Part shown: piece by piece, positions 57,510 to 64,000 of the stretch
Layout: each line of letters begins with the position of its first letter
Numbering within the stretch: the stretch's first letter is position 1
NCBI RefSeq assembly: GCF_900176385.1
Contig: NZ_FWXN01000013.1
Span: 1 to 64,000 of the forward strand
From: Janibacter indicus
GTDB taxonomy: Bacteria; Actinomycetota; Actinomycetes; Actinomycetales; Dermatophilaceae
Length of the DNA: 64,000 nt
Direction: 5' to 3'
Translations under genes and position numbers: made by a program
Notes under the pieces: model-generated
The model's database searches: none
What the model was told of the DNA's origin: nothing
What the model saw: the letters and a program-made list of their open reading frames with translations, nothing else

Positions 57510-57974
57510 ATGACGACGCGGATCCGCCCGATCGAGCGCGACGACGCGCTCTCGCTCGGCGCGCTGCGCCTCCAGCAGGACCGTGAGGCCGGGCGCACGC
57601 CACGGCCCGGCTTCCTCACCGAGTACGCCGATGCCCTCCTGGCCGACTTCGCCGCGCAGCGGGGCTGGATCGCGGAGGAGCCCGACGGTCGCCCGGTCGG
57701 GTGCGTCCTCGTCCACCCGGTGCGCAAGCTGCCGACGCTGAGCCACCCCGGGCGGCCGGAGTGGTGGTACGTCCAGCAGGTCTTCGTCACCGCCGACCGA
57801 CGCCGCGAGGGGCTGGGCCGGCGCCTGCTGCACGCGGTGCAGGAGGCGGCGACCGCCGAGCGGGTGCGCTTCGTGCGGCTCAACTCGAGCGACGCGGGGC
57901 GACCGCTCTTCGACGCCACCGGCTTCGGCGACCCGACCGGCCGGCTGCGCGAGTGGGTCCCCCCGAAGGCCTGA
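57510..57974 (+). CDS. GNAT-family N-acetyltransferase
   Basis: This 154-aa protein has the acetyl-CoA motif YVQQVFVTADRRREGLGRRL (R/Q-x-x-G-x-G/A type) and the C-terminal GRPLFDATGFGD. The acceptor is unknown. The start at 57510 gives MTTRIRPIERDDALSLGALR, the usual N-terminus; ATG 57483 would add nine residues. It has a leaderless-type promoter and is convergent with the DUF6882-like gene. Confidence 0.85.
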   Translation: MTTRIRPIERDDALSLGALRLQQDREAGRTPRPGFLTEYADALLADFAAQRGWIAEEPDGRPVGCVLVHPVRKLPTLSHPGRPEWWYVQQVFVTADRRREGLGRRLLHAVQEAATAERVRFVRLNSSDAGRPLFDATGFGDPTGRLREWVPPKA

Positions 57975-57976
57975 GG

Positions 57977-58684
57977 TCAGCCCTGTGCGCCGTGCAGGCT
58001 CATGCTGGCGTTGGTGATCCGCTGCCGGTCGTCAAGGGTGAAGGTGACCGAGCCGGTCTCGTCCTGGAGCACGAGCTGAGGCCCCTGGTCGTCGACCGAG
58101 AAGCCTTCGCGGTGCTCCGCGAGACCCAGCACGGCCGAGCGGTGGTCGGTGATGATGCCGCTGGTGAGCACCGGCTCGATGCGCGAGGCGACCTGCATGA
58201 GGCTCGGCTCCGGGACGTCGATGCCCTCGAGCACCATGACGAGTCGGGTGCCGCCGCCGGCAATGACCGTGTAGTAGGGGGAGAGGCGCGTCGCCTCGAC
58301 GCCCACGCAGGCCGCGAGGTGGCCCAGGTGGGCCGTCGTCGCCGCGATGTCGTCGCCGGCGTCGAAGGGCAGCTCCGGCGAGGTGAGGTCGGTGATGCCG
58401 AAGCGCTCTCCGAGCTCCTTGACCCGGCCGGCCACCTCGCCGCCACCCTGGGGGTGCGCCCAGCCCCAGAGCAACGACTTCGGCCCAGGTGCGACCGAGG
58501 CGATGAGGTGGGAGCGGGCGGTGAGGGTGCGCTCGGCGCCGACGAACTGCAGCGTCCCCTTCTGCAGGTCCCCGGCGATCTGGTGATCGCCGACCTGCTC
58601 CTCGAGCGTCTCGGCGAGCAGCGTCTGGCGGAGGGTGGCGTAGTAGGCGGCCCGGTTGGCGACATTTTGCAGTCCTGGATGCAT
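57977..58684 (-). CDS. DUF6882-like protein
   Basis: This 235-aa protein has no signal peptide or membrane helix. Recognised blocks are LQFVGAERTLTARSHLIASV, APGPKSLLWGWAHPQGGG and LGHLAACVGVEATRLSPYYT, which recall the DUF6882 family of actinobacteria. Function unknown. CAGGAT lies six bases before the ATG at 58684. It is divergent from the HIT gene across an inverted CGAAGGGG pair. Confidence 0.65.
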   Translation of the reverse strand: MHPGLQNVANRAAYYATLRQTLLAETLEEQVGDHQIAGDLQKGTLQFVGAERTLTARSHLIASVAPGPKSLLWGWAHPQGGGEVAGRVKELGERFGITDLTSPELPFDAGDDIAATTAHLGHLAACVGVEATRLSPYYTVIAGGGTRLVMVLEGIDVPEPSLMQVASRIEPVLTSGIITDHRSAVLGLAEHREGFSVDDQGPQLVLQDETGSVTFTLDDRQRITNASMSLHGAQG

Positions 58685-58715
58685 GTCGCCATCCTGCCGG
58701 GGTCCGACCGGATGA

Positions 58716-58737
58716 CGAAGGGGAGAACTCCCCTTCG
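58716..58737. repeat. inverted pair of the CGAAGGGG motif
   Basis: CGAAGGGGAG-AA-CTCCCCTTCG is a perfect 10-bp stem with a 2-nt loop in the divergent region between the DUF6882-like gene and the HIT gene. Confidence 0.8.
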
Positions 58738-58763
58738 CCGTGGGGCGTGACAGGATCGGGCCC

Positions 58764-59324
58764 ATGACGCAGCACGACCACCCGACCGAGGACGATCGCT
58801 CCCTCGTGGGCGTGCCCGATGGCTTCGACCGGCTGTGGACGCCCCACCGGATGGCCTACGTGACGGGGGAGCGGCCCAGCGACGAGGCCGGGGACGGTTG
58901 CCCCTTCTGCGTCGCCCCCGACAAGGGCGACGCCGAGGGCCTCATCGTCCACCGGGGCGAAACCTGCTTCGTCGTCATGAACCTCTTTCCCTACAACGCC
59001 GGTCACGTCCTCGTCTGCCCCTACCGGCACGTCTCGCTCTACATCGACCTCACCGACGAGGAGACCCTGGAGTTCACCGCCCTGACCAAGGCGGCGATCC
59101 GGGCGCTGCAGGCCAGCTCCAACCCGCACGGCTTCAACCTCGGCATGAACCAGGGCGCCGTCGCCGGGGCGGGCGTCGCGGCCCACCTGCACCAGCACGT
59201 CATCCCGCGGTGGGGCGGCGACATGAACTTCCTGCCGATCGTCGCGCAGACCAAGGCGCTGCCGATCCTCCTCGAGGACGCGCGCGCCGCCCTGGCGGTG
59301 GCCTGGCCGGACGCCGGCAGCTGA
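58764..59324 (+). CDS. HIT-domain hydrolase/phosphorylase (AP4A phosphorylase-like)
   Basis: This 186-aa histidine-triad protein has HLHQHVIPRW (H141, H143, H145) as active site and CPFC (C46, C49) as a likely zinc pair. The closest layout is mycobacterial Rv2613c, an AP4A phosphorylase. It heads the pgsA-acyltransferase-pimA group; pgsA starts 74 bp later. CAGGAT lies seven bases before its ATG. Its link to lipid synthesis is by synteny only. Confidence 0.88.
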   Translation: MTQHDHPTEDDRSLVGVPDGFDRLWTPHRMAYVTGERPSDEAGDGCPFCVAPDKGDAEGLIVHRGETCFVVMNLFPYNAGHVLVCPYRHVSLYIDLTDEETLEFTALTKAAIRALQASSNPHGFNLGMNQGAVAGAGVAAHLHQHVIPRWGGDMNFLPIVAQTKALPILLEDARAALAVAWPDAGS

Positions 59325-59397
59325 GCCGACGGGGCCTGCATCACACTCCGGTGCGCCGTCAGGAGCACCGGCCCCGCGCAGTTACGCTTGACCCGCC

Positions 59398-60036
59398 ATG
59401 CTCAACCGATACGCGCGCGCAGCCGTCACCCGGATCCTCACCCCGGTGGCGCGCCTGCTGCTCCGCCTGGGCATCAGCCCCGACGTCGTCACCATCCTCG
59501 GCACGCTCGGCGTCTGCCTGGGGGCGCTCGTCTTCTTCCCGCAGGGGCAACTGCTCGTCGGTGTCCTGGTCATCACCGCCTTCGTCTTCTCCGACACCAT
59601 CGACGGGATCATGGCGCGCGAGCTCGGTCACTCGAGCAAGTGGGGCGCCTTCCTCGACTCCACGCTCGACCGCATCGGCGACGCGGCGATCTTCTCCGGC
59701 CTGACGATCTGGTACTTCCAGGGTGGCGACGACCGGCTCAAGGCGTGGCTCGCTCTCGCCTGTCTTGTCCTCGGCAGCGTCGTCTCCTACGCCCGGGCCC
59801 GGGCCGAGGGCCTGGGCATGCGGGCCGATGTCGGCATCGCCGAGCGAGCCGACCGGTTGGTGGCCACGCTCGTGACGACCGGTCTCGTCGGGCTGGGCCT
59901 GCCCGAGATCGTCCTCACGGTGGTGCTCGGCCTGCTCGCCGTCGCGAGCTTCGTCACGATCCTCCAGCGGGTCCTCCTCGTGCGCCAGCAGGTCATCGCC
60001 GCAGAGGCCGCCGGAACCACACCCTCGGGACCGTGA
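59398..60036 (+). CDS. pgsA1: phosphatidylinositol phosphate synthase
   Basis: This 212-aa membrane enzyme has the complete CDP-alcohol phosphatidyltransferase signature: D66-x2-D69-G-x2-A-R-x8-G-x3-D87-x3-D91 (SDTIDGIMAREL, then GAFLDSTLDRIGD). There are about five or six helices. In actinobacteria this enzyme joins CDP-diacylglycerol to inositol 3-phosphate, the first step toward PIMs. It overlaps the acyltransferase gene by GTGA. The order matches Rv2612c-Rv2610c. Confidence 0.93.
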   Translation: MLNRYARAAVTRILTPVARLLLRLGISPDVVTILGTLGVCLGALVFFPQGQLLVGVLVITAFVFSDTIDGIMARELGHSSKWGAFLDSTLDRIGDAAIFSGLTIWYFQGGDDRLKAWLALACLVLGSVVSYARARAEGLGMRADVGIAERADRLVATLVTTGLVGLGLPEIVLTVVLGLLAVASFVTILQRVLLVRQQVIAAEAAGTTPSGP

Positions 60037-60980
60037 GCCGGCTGCGCCAGCGCGCCACCGTCCTCGCCTTCCTCCTGGCCTGGCGGGTGCTGCGGGTGCT
60101 GCCGTCCCGCGCGGCCTACGCGCTCTTCGACCTCGCCGCCGACCGGACCGTCGCGGGCAACGGCAGCTCCGTCCAGCGGCTGCGGGCCAACTACGCCCGG
60201 GTGCGCCCGGAGCTGGGGCCGCACGAGCTCGAGGCGCTCGTCGCCGAGGGGGTGCGAGCCTCCCTTCGCTACTACGTCGAGGCCTTCCGGCTGCCGTCCG
60301 TGAGCGGCGCCGACGTCGACTCCCTCGTGCGCTTCGAGGGCGCCTTGCCCGAGCTGAAGTCGCACCTGCTCGCCGGGCGACCGGTGCTGGCCTTCCTCGG
60401 CCACACCGGCAACTGGGACCTGGCGGGGGTGTGGTGCGCCCGTCACCTCGGCATCGTCGTCACGGTGGCCGAGCGGCTCGAGCCCGAGGAGATGTTCCGG
60501 GCCTTCCTCGACTACCGCGAGCAGCTGGGCATGGTCATTCACCCGGCCGAGCGGGGCACCTACGAGCGGCTGCGGGCACAGCTCGCGACGGGGGAGCCGG
60601 TCGTCATGCCGCTGCTCGCCGACCGCGATCTGTCGGCGAGCGGGGTCGAGGTCGACCTGTGCGGCCACCGCGCGCGGATGGCAGCCGGTCCGGCAGCCCT
60701 GGCCGTCGAGACCGGCCTGCCGCTCTACCCGGTCACCCTGCGGCACGAGCGGGTCGGTCGCCGGTGGGGCATGGTCGTGACGGTCCACGACGCGGTCACC
60801 GTCGCGCCCGCCGGCTCGCGCGACGCGGTCGCGCGCACGACCCAGGCCTGCGCCGACGCCTTCGGCAGCGCGATCACCCGGCACACCGCCGACTGGCACA
60901 TGATGCAGCGGGTCTTCGTCGACGACCTCGACCCCGCACGCGACTGGGCGACCACGACCGCGGACCGGAGCGCCGCATGA
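60033..60980 (+). CDS. phosphatidylinositol mannoside acyltransferase (PatA-like)
   Basis: This 315-aa protein belongs to the HtrB/LpxL acyltransferase family. The catalytic H124-x4-D129 is in LGHTGNWDLAG, and VMPLLADRDLSASGVEVDLC is the second family block. It attaches a fatty acid to mannose of PIM1/PIM2 on the inner membrane face. The GTG start overlaps the pgsA stop, and its own stop overlaps pimA by ATGA, so the three are coupled. Confidence 0.92.
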   Translation: MSRLRQRATVLAFLLAWRVLRVLPSRAAYALFDLAADRTVAGNGSSVQRLRANYARVRPELGPHELEALVAEGVRASLRYYVEAFRLPSVSGADVDSLVRFEGALPELKSHLLAGRPVLAFLGHTGNWDLAGVWCARHLGIVVTVAERLEPEEMFRAFLDYREQLGMVIHPAERGTYERLRAQLATGEPVVMPLLADRDLSASGVEVDLCGHRARMAAGPAALAVETGLPLYPVTLRHERVGRRWGMVVTVHDAVTVAPAGSRDAVARTTQACADAFGSAITRHTADWHMMQRVFVDDLDPARDWATTTADRSAA

Positions 60981-62188
60981 GGGTCGGTCTGGTGAGCCCC
61001 TACTCCTTCGACGTGCCCGGGGGAGTGCAGTTCCACATCCGCGACCTCGCCGACTACCTCGCTCGGCACGGTCACGAGCCGTCGGTGCTCGCCCCCGCCG
61101 ACGAGGGCACCGTCCTGCCCGAGCACGTCGTCCCGGCCGGTCGGGCCGTGCCGATCCGCTACAACGGCTCGACCGCCCGGCTGCTCTTCGGTCCGGTCGC
61201 GTCGGCCCGCGTGGGCCGCTGGCTCGAGGAAGGCGACTTCGACGTCGTGCACATCCACGAGCCGCTCGCGCCCAGCCTGTCGGTGCTCGCGCTGTGGGCA
61301 GCCACGAGCCCCGTCGTCGCCACCTTCCACACCTCCAACGTCCGCTCACGCGTCATGCAGGCCGCCTACCCGCTCCTGCGGCCGTCGTTGGAGAAGATCC
61401 ACGGGCGCATCGCCGTCTCCGAGGACGCGCGGCGCACGGTCACCACCCACATCGGTGGGGACGCCGTCGTGATCCCTAACGGTGTCGACACCAGCGCCTT
61501 CGCCCGCGCCGAGCGTGACCCGCGGTGGACCGGCGCGCCCGGACGCCCGACGATCGTCTTCCTCGGTCGGATCGACGAGCCGCGCAAGGGGCTGCCGGTC
61601 CTCGCCGAGGCGATGCCCGCGGTCCTCGACGCCGTCCCCGGTGCGCGGCTGCTCGTCGTCGGCCCCGGCAGCGCCGAGGCGGCCCGGGCCAAGCTGCCCG
61701 AGCGCGTCGCGGCGGCCACCGAGTTCCTCGGAGCCCTGTCCGACGAGGACAAGGCGTCGGCCCTGGCATCCGCCGACCTCTACATCGCGCCCCACACCGG
61801 GGGAGAGAGCTTCGGGATCGTCCTCGTCGAGGCGATGGCGGCCGGCGCGCCGGTCCTCGCCAGCGACCTGGCGGCCTTCCAGCGGGTCCTCGACGGAGGG
61901 CGCGCCGGCATGGCAGGAGCCCTCTTCGGCAGCGAGCGTCCTGACGACCTCGCTGGCCGGGTCGTCGAGCTGCTCGGCGACCCAGAGCGACGCGCGACCC
62001 TCGCGCGACTGGGGCGGGAGCGCGCGCGGGCCTTCGACTGGGACGTCGTCGCCCGCGAGATCATCGCCGTCTACGAGACCGTCCTCGACGCGGGGCACCC
62101 CCGCGAGGTGACCCGGCTGCGGCCGGGACTGGGCCGGATCGGTGACCACGGGCCGCGTGGCCGGGCAGGAGAGCCATGGAGACGTTGA
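60977..62188 (+). CDS. pimA: phosphatidyl-myo-inositol mannosyltransferase
   Basis: This 403-aa GT4 glycosyltransferase starts MRVGLVSPYSFDVPGGVQFH (donor-side Gly-rich loop). It also has HIHEPLAPSLS, NGVDTSAF, FLGRIDEPRKGLPVL and HTGGESFGIVLVEAMAAG (E-x7-E motif). It transfers mannose from GDP-mannose to phosphatidylinositol. Position after pgsA and the acyltransferase supports PimA. The last 13 bases overlap the start of the LemA-like gene. Confidence 0.94.
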   Translation: MRVGLVSPYSFDVPGGVQFHIRDLADYLARHGHEPSVLAPADEGTVLPEHVVPAGRAVPIRYNGSTARLLFGPVASARVGRWLEEGDFDVVHIHEPLAPSLSVLALWAATSPVVATFHTSNVRSRVMQAAYPLLRPSLEKIHGRIAVSEDARRTVTTHIGGDAVVIPNGVDTSAFARAERDPRWTGAPGRPTIVFLGRIDEPRKGLPVLAEAMPAVLDAVPGARLLVVGPGSAEAARAKLPERVAAATEFLGALSDEDKASALASADLYIAPHTGGESFGIVLVEAMAAGAPVLASDLAAFQRVLDGGRAGMAGALFGSERPDDLAGRVVELLGDPERRATLARLGRERARAFDWDVVAREIIAVYETVLDAGHPREVTRLRPGLGRIGDHGPRGRAGEPWRR

Positions 62189-62748
62189 GCTGGATCGCCC
62201 TGACGCTCTGCGTCCTGCTCCTCCTCGCCTGGTACCTCTCCTACAGCGCCGCGCGGCTCGATCGCCTGCACGCCAAGGTCGAGGGCGCCCTGTCGGCCCT
62301 CGACGCGCACGTCGTGCGCCGGGCGGAGGCGAGCCTCGAGCTGGCCAACTCCGGCGCGGTCGACCCGGCGACGGGCTTCCTCCTGGCGGCCGCGGCGAGC
62401 GAGTCGCTGGAGCGGGTCAACGAGCGCACCTTCGAGGCCGACCTCCTCGAGGGACAGCACTTCGCCGGCCGGGAGTCGGTCGAGAGCGAGCTGACCGAGA
62501 TCCTGCACGCGGCGCTGCCACCCGAGGTCACCCGCGACATCGAGGCGCAAGGGGACCCCGGAGCCGCTGCGCTCGAGCGCGTCCGCGAGGCGGGCCTGCG
62601 GGTGCAGCTCGCCCGTCGCTTCCACAACGACGCTGTCAAGGACGTCCAGCGGGTGCGGGCCAAGCGGGTGGTGCGCCTGTTCCGACTGGCCGGCCACGCC
62701 GACCTGCCGCAGACCGTGGAGTTCGACGACACGCTCCCGGGAGCCTGA
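62176..62748 (+). CDS. LemA-like membrane-anchored protein
   Basis: This 190-aa protein has one N-terminal helix (WIALTLCVLLLLAWYLSYSA) and then a LemA-type helical domain: RLDRLHAKVEGALSALDAHV, ARRFHNDAVKDVQRVRAKRV and RLFRLAGHADLPQTVEFDD. Function is unknown; it sits where mycobacteria carry Rv2609c after pimA. Its start lies inside the 3' end of pimA, so it belongs to that operon. Confidence 0.82.
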   Translation: METLSWIALTLCVLLLLAWYLSYSAARLDRLHAKVEGALSALDAHVVRRAEASLELANSGAVDPATGFLLAAAASESLERVNERTFEADLLEGQHFAGRESVESELTEILHAALPPEVTRDIEAQGDPGAAALERVREAGLRVQLARRFHNDAVKDVQRVRAKRVVRLFRLAGHADLPQTVEFDDTLPGA

Positions 62749-62764
62749 GCGCCGCACAGCCGTC

Positions 62765-62977
62765 ATGATCGGGGCATGTCGTCGCTGGTCCTCGGGGTGC
62801 TGTGCTTGCCTCCCCCTGCTGCTCGCCGCACTCGTCGCCGCGCTCCTGCTCGCGGTGCGCGGCGAGCGGGCCCGCCGGCGTCCCCTTCGTGGTGGGGCCG
62901 GGTACCGACCCGCGGAGACGACACCGGGCCACGTCGAGCCGCCGTCACCGAGCGGGCCCGGCCACCAGCTGCCCTGA
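62765..62977 (+). CDS. possible small membrane protein with a frame problem
   Basis: A 70-aa frame from 62765 contains a helix LPLLLAALVAALLLAVRGER and a charged tail ending PSGPGHQLP. The more natural start, ATG 62776 (MSSLVLGVLCL), is in another frame; one base less in the C run near 62813 would join it to the helix. It may be a real short gene with a sequence error or a decayed gene. I do not recognise a family. Confidence 0.35.
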   Translation: MIGACRRWSSGCCACLPLLLAALVAALLLAVRGERARRRPLRGGAGYRPAETTPGHVEPPSPSGPGHQLP

Positions 62978-62985
62978 CGTCGGGC

Positions 62986-64000
62986 TCAGGCCGTGGCGGT
63001 CGCGGCGGCGACGATGTCGTCGGCGAGGGTCGCGGCCGAGGCCTCGTCGAGGTCGTGCACCGTGAGGCGCAGGTGCTGCGAAGGGGGTGCGCCCTCCGCC
63101 AGGCGGAACTCGTCTCCCGTGCGCACCAGCCAGCCACGCCGGGTCAGCCGATCGGCGACCTCCCGTGCCGCGACCGGCAGCGGGACCCACAGGCTGACGC
63201 CGTCACCGGGAGAGGTGGGCAGGCCACGCTCGGTGAGCAGCGCGGCGAAGGCGGCATTGCGCTCGGCGTAGTGCACCCCGGCGCGCTCGATGAGTGCGAG
63301 CGCGGAGGGGTCGGTGATCACCGCGTGGGTGATCCGCTGCAGCAGGTGGCTGACCCAGGTGGTCCCGGGGCTCAGGCGCATCTCGAGGCGGGCGGCGGTG
63401 TCGGCGTCGCAGGCCGTGACGGCCAGGCACATGTCGGGGCCGACGAACTTCGAGACCGAGCGCACCAGCGCCCAGCGCCGGTGATCGGGGCCGACGATGG
63501 AGTGGAAGGGCTGCTGGGACAGGTAGGAGAAGTAGTCGTCCTGGATGACGAGGACGTAGGGGTGGTCGGCGAGCACCTCGCGCAGCGCCGTGGCGCGGGC
63601 GGCACTCAGCGAGGAGCCGGTGGGGTTCTGGGCCCGCGGGGTGCACACGACCGCCCGCACACCCTGCTCGAGGGCGTGGCGCAGCCCCTCGACCGTCATG
63701 CCCTCGGCGTCGACCGGGACCGGGACCGCCCGGTAACCGCCGAGCTGGGCGAGATGGATGCTCGCGAGGAAGCACGGGTCCTCGAGCGCCACGGCGTCGT
63801 CGCGCAGCAGCGCCTGCGCGAGCAGGCGCTCGACGGCATCGACCGCGCCGCTCGTCAGGGTCAGCCGCACCTCTTCGGCCGGGACCGGGACGTCGGGGGC
63901 CATCCAGTCGAGCGCCCACGACCCGAGGTCCCGGTCGATCGTCGGCTCGCCGTAGAGCACGGGGCCGCGATCGGCGACGCTCGCCAGGGCCGGCGCGAGG
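62986..64000 (-). CDS. PLP-dependent aminotransferase, probably C-terminal part of a MocR/PdxR-like regulator (partial)
   Basis: The frame is open from the stop at 62986 to the window edge. The visible 338 residues are a fold-type I aminotransferase: TSGAVDAVERLLAQALLRDD, TPRAQNPTGSSLSAAR, VIQDDYFSYLS and the cofactor lysine in RSVSKFVGPDMCLAV. The sequence and the position near conserved genes that in other actinobacteria precede pdxS/pdxT suggest a GntR-MocR regulator of vitamin B6 synthesis. The DNA-binding domain would be off the window, so a plain aminotransferase is possible. Confidence 0.75.
   Translation of the reverse strand, partial: LAPALASVADRGPVLYGEPTIDRDLGSWALDWMAPDVPVPAEEVRLTLTSGAVDAVERLLAQALLRDDAVALEDPCFLASIHLAQLGGYRAVPVPVDAEGMTVEGLRHALEQGVRAVVCTPRAQNPTGSSLSAARATALREVLADHPYVLVIQDDYFSYLSQQPFHSIVGPDHRRWALVRSVSKFVGPDMCLAVTACDADTAARLEMRLSPGTTWVSHLLQRITHAVITDPSALALIERAGVHYAERNAAFAALLTERGLPTSPGDGVSLWVPLPVAAREVADRLTRRGWLVRTGDEFRLAEGAPPSQHLRLTVHDLDEASAATLADDIVAAATATA

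Overview
The window is about 70% G+C, gene-dense DNA from an actinobacterium. The gene content points to Actinomycetota of the order Micrococcales, perhaps Intrasporangiaceae (Janibacter/Knoellia-like; the family is an inference). The evidence is: hemE, a HemY-type oxidase and HemQ (coproporphyrin-dependent haem route); the thrS-HIT-pgsA-acyltransferase-pimA block of phosphatidylinositol mannoside synthesis; the DUF3000/RNase D pair; a FabG4/HtdX-type beta-oxidation module; many GTG starts; and TANNNT -10 boxes six or seven bases before the start codon, as in leaderless transcripts.

Layout. 1-1047: end of an ISL3-family insertion sequence whose transposase has an internal stop. 1184-3037: NhaA antiporter fused to a DsbA-like domain, in DNA of visibly lower G+C. 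3193-8232: GlgC-like enzyme, an IS256 relic and a fadB-fadA operon. 8590-14775: RNase D, DUF3000, hemE, a DUF4349 lipoprotein, hemY and hemQ. 14804-15977: an AbiEi/DUF559-like gene bracketed by inverted copies of a dispersed palindromic repeat. 15997-26179: MsrB, secreted nuclease, split NHEJ-type polymerase and ligase, hydrolase, RibD-like reductase, PPK2, AidB-like dehydrogenase. 26301-26905: five tRNA genes in a partly duplicated cluster. 27106-37825: PH-domain protein, XRE regulator, pabB-pabC, tRNA-Val, Tag-like protein, ECF sigma/Ogt pair, methyltransferase, cysteine desulfurase, PhzF and an Imm-like membrane protein. 37834-38037: six copies of a 34-bp tandem repeat. 38084-49141: ABC-F protein, acyl-CoA oxidase, MFS transporter/M20 peptidase pair, TetR regulator and a thiolase-FabG4-MaoC operon. 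49204-55220: beta-glucosidase with transporter, VOC protein, internally shortened NupC, MOSC protein and sterol-desaturase-like protein. 55364-62748: thrS followed downstream by the HIT-pgsA-acyltransferase-pimA-LemA operon. 62986-64000: PLP-dependent aminotransferase, probably the C-terminal part of a MocR/PdxR regulator, cut by the window edge.

Three repeat systems stand out. (1) The octamer CGAAGGGG/CCCCTTCG occurs about 60 times by hand count, on both strands, in genes and between them, and often as inverted pairs; roughly five to eight are expected. (2) An ~80-bp palindromic element with three copies brackets the AbiEi/DUF559-like gene. (3) A hairpin with core GCATTGCC-CTAC-GGCAATGC occurs four times, always in the orientation of the gene that ends next to it, with arms that covary; it looks like a terminator family. 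I found no CRISPR array, rRNA operon, prophage or complete biosynthetic cluster. Most of the window is conserved core genome.
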